A stretch of 15,990 nucleotides of DNA from Acanthaster planci. Lineage: Eukaryota; Echinodermata; Asteroidea; Valvatida; Acanthasteridae. The notes below the pieces were generated by a model. It saw only the letters and a list, made by a program, of their open reading frames with translations. It searched no databases and was not told the origin of the DNA. The DNA lies in contig NW_019091544.1 in NCBI RefSeq assembly GCF_001949145.1, positions 321,847 to 337,836 of the forward strand, read 5' to 3'. Shown piece by piece: positions 15,482-15,990 of this stretch (positions are counted from its first letter, which is position 1; each line of letters opens with the position of its first letter). The translations under genes and the position numbers were made by a program.

Positions 15482-15889
15482 ATGTACAATAATTCCATTC
15501 AAGTTTCGAATGAAGGTGATGCTGATCATGTGCAAGGCATCAAATTTAATTCAGTTTTCAACTCTCTGTCTTTCTTTCATGTAATTAACCCTGGGTTACC
15601 TCCATGCCTTGGTCATGATCTTTTTGAAGGAGTAGTAGACTATGACTTGGCACTGTATATCCAGCATTTTGTTGTTGACAAGAACTGGTTCACATACGAA
15701 TGCTTAAATACACAGCTGGCAAGGATTCCATTCAGTGCTTGTGATTCAAAGAATATGTTGTTTGTTGTTAGGAAAGGAGAAAGGGTTGGAGGGCATGCTG
15801 TCCAAAATTGGTGGTTTCTACGATTTTTTCTAATTGTGATGAATGACTACATTCTTGACACTGGGAATCCCACTTGGGGTTACTTATGA
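15482..15889 (+). pseudogene. transposase segment 4: HDLFEGV region
   Basis: 135 codons with GIKFNSVFN, NPGLPPCLGHDLFEGVVDYDL (candidate acidic residues at 15617-15619 and 15626-15628) and WWFLRFF. Between 15436 and 15482 a third frame (15441-15480) gives THLTLRDCTELK, which may be the true link. That would need two small shifts rather than one. The frame ends at a TGA (15887-15889) just after a GGGG run. Confidence 0.7.
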
Positions 15890-15990
15890 AATTGAAGGAG
15901 ATTGTGGAGATAATAGTATCACCTAGTGTTGATTCATCTCAAGTAGCCTATCTCAAGGTCATTATTGATGAGTATCTGGAGCAGAGAAAG
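15880..15990 (+). pseudogene. transposase segment 5: short continuation to the window end
   Basis: Stepping one base at the GGGG run (15876-15879) opens a further 37 codons to the last base: LLMKLKEIVEIIVS, then SSQVAYLKVIIDEYLEQRK. It is rich in hydrophobic heptad-like spacing and follows naturally from NPTWG. The gene clearly continues beyond the window. Confidence 0.6.

Larger units (their letters stand above)
13894..15990 (+). pseudogene. zinc-finger, TNP2-like transposase gene, frame-broken and 3' partial
   Basis: The coding sequence continues through at least five segments in changing frames: 13894 to about 14353, about 14354 to about 14785, about 14785-15436, about 15482-15879, and 15880-15990 (open at the window end). 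Domain order: four C2H2-like zinc fingers; an acidic linker; a helical segment; then a core with DSFEIVNPLG, GDNLGSH, the CRYC cysteine pair and GHDLFEGV. That order resembles CACTA/EnSpm TNP2 transposases (D-x-F-x-x-x-NPxG, a second D before a CxxC, then an acidic residue in a helix). This is motif-level inference, not an alignment. The start ATG follows an in-frame TGA at 13885-13887, so it is bounded. Similar zinc-finger proteins are widespread in aquatic animal genomes as uncharacterised predictions. The breaks are either decay or sequence errors. Confidence 0.75.

Overview
The window is animal nuclear DNA. It holds a many-exon gene with GT-AG introns (one GC-AG), noncoding DNA of moderate to low GC, short tandem repeats, tRNA-like repeat fragments and a broken transposon gene. 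The many TACATGTACA-type palindromes and the mix of repeats suggest a marine invertebrate, perhaps an echinoderm or hemichordate. That placement is an impression; nothing here proves it.

Bases 1-11092 (+) carry the C-terminal two thirds of a Niemann-Pick C1 (NPC1)-type sterol transporter. I assembled 17 exons by hand, and all exon-exon phases agree. They join into one uninterrupted frame of 805 codons plus TAA. The 5' exons (N-terminal sterol-binding domain, first membrane segment and most of the middle lumenal domain) lie upstream of the window. The part present covers the end of the middle lumenal domain, the sterol-sensing domain, the cysteine-rich lumenal domain, the second bundle of membrane segments, and an unusual proline-rich tail with an acidic dileucine motif. 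A 3' UTR with an AATAAA at 11499-11504 follows.

The introns hold most of the repeats: TGTACA-rich DNA and a degenerate tandem repeat in intron 1, a 41-bp minisatellite in intron 3, a 125-bp foldback element with a tRNA T-arm in intron 13, and tRNA-like A and B boxes in intron 16.

Bases 11526-13893 are intergenic, with no gene I can support. A short CpG-rich patch lies near 12480-12560.

From 13894 to the window end (+) runs a transposon-type gene: four C2H2-like zinc fingers, an acidic linker, then a core whose ordered motifs resemble the TNP2-type transposases of CACTA/EnSpm elements. It is broken by at least four reading-frame changes. One is at the only ambiguous base (N, 14355) and one at a GGGG run (15876-15879). 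The NPC1 gene has none over 2.4 kb of coding sequence. The two genes share a strand, but nothing suggests a functional link. I see no wholly new system; the most useful leads are the zinc-finger transposon family, the foldback element and the duplicated motif in the NPC1 tail.
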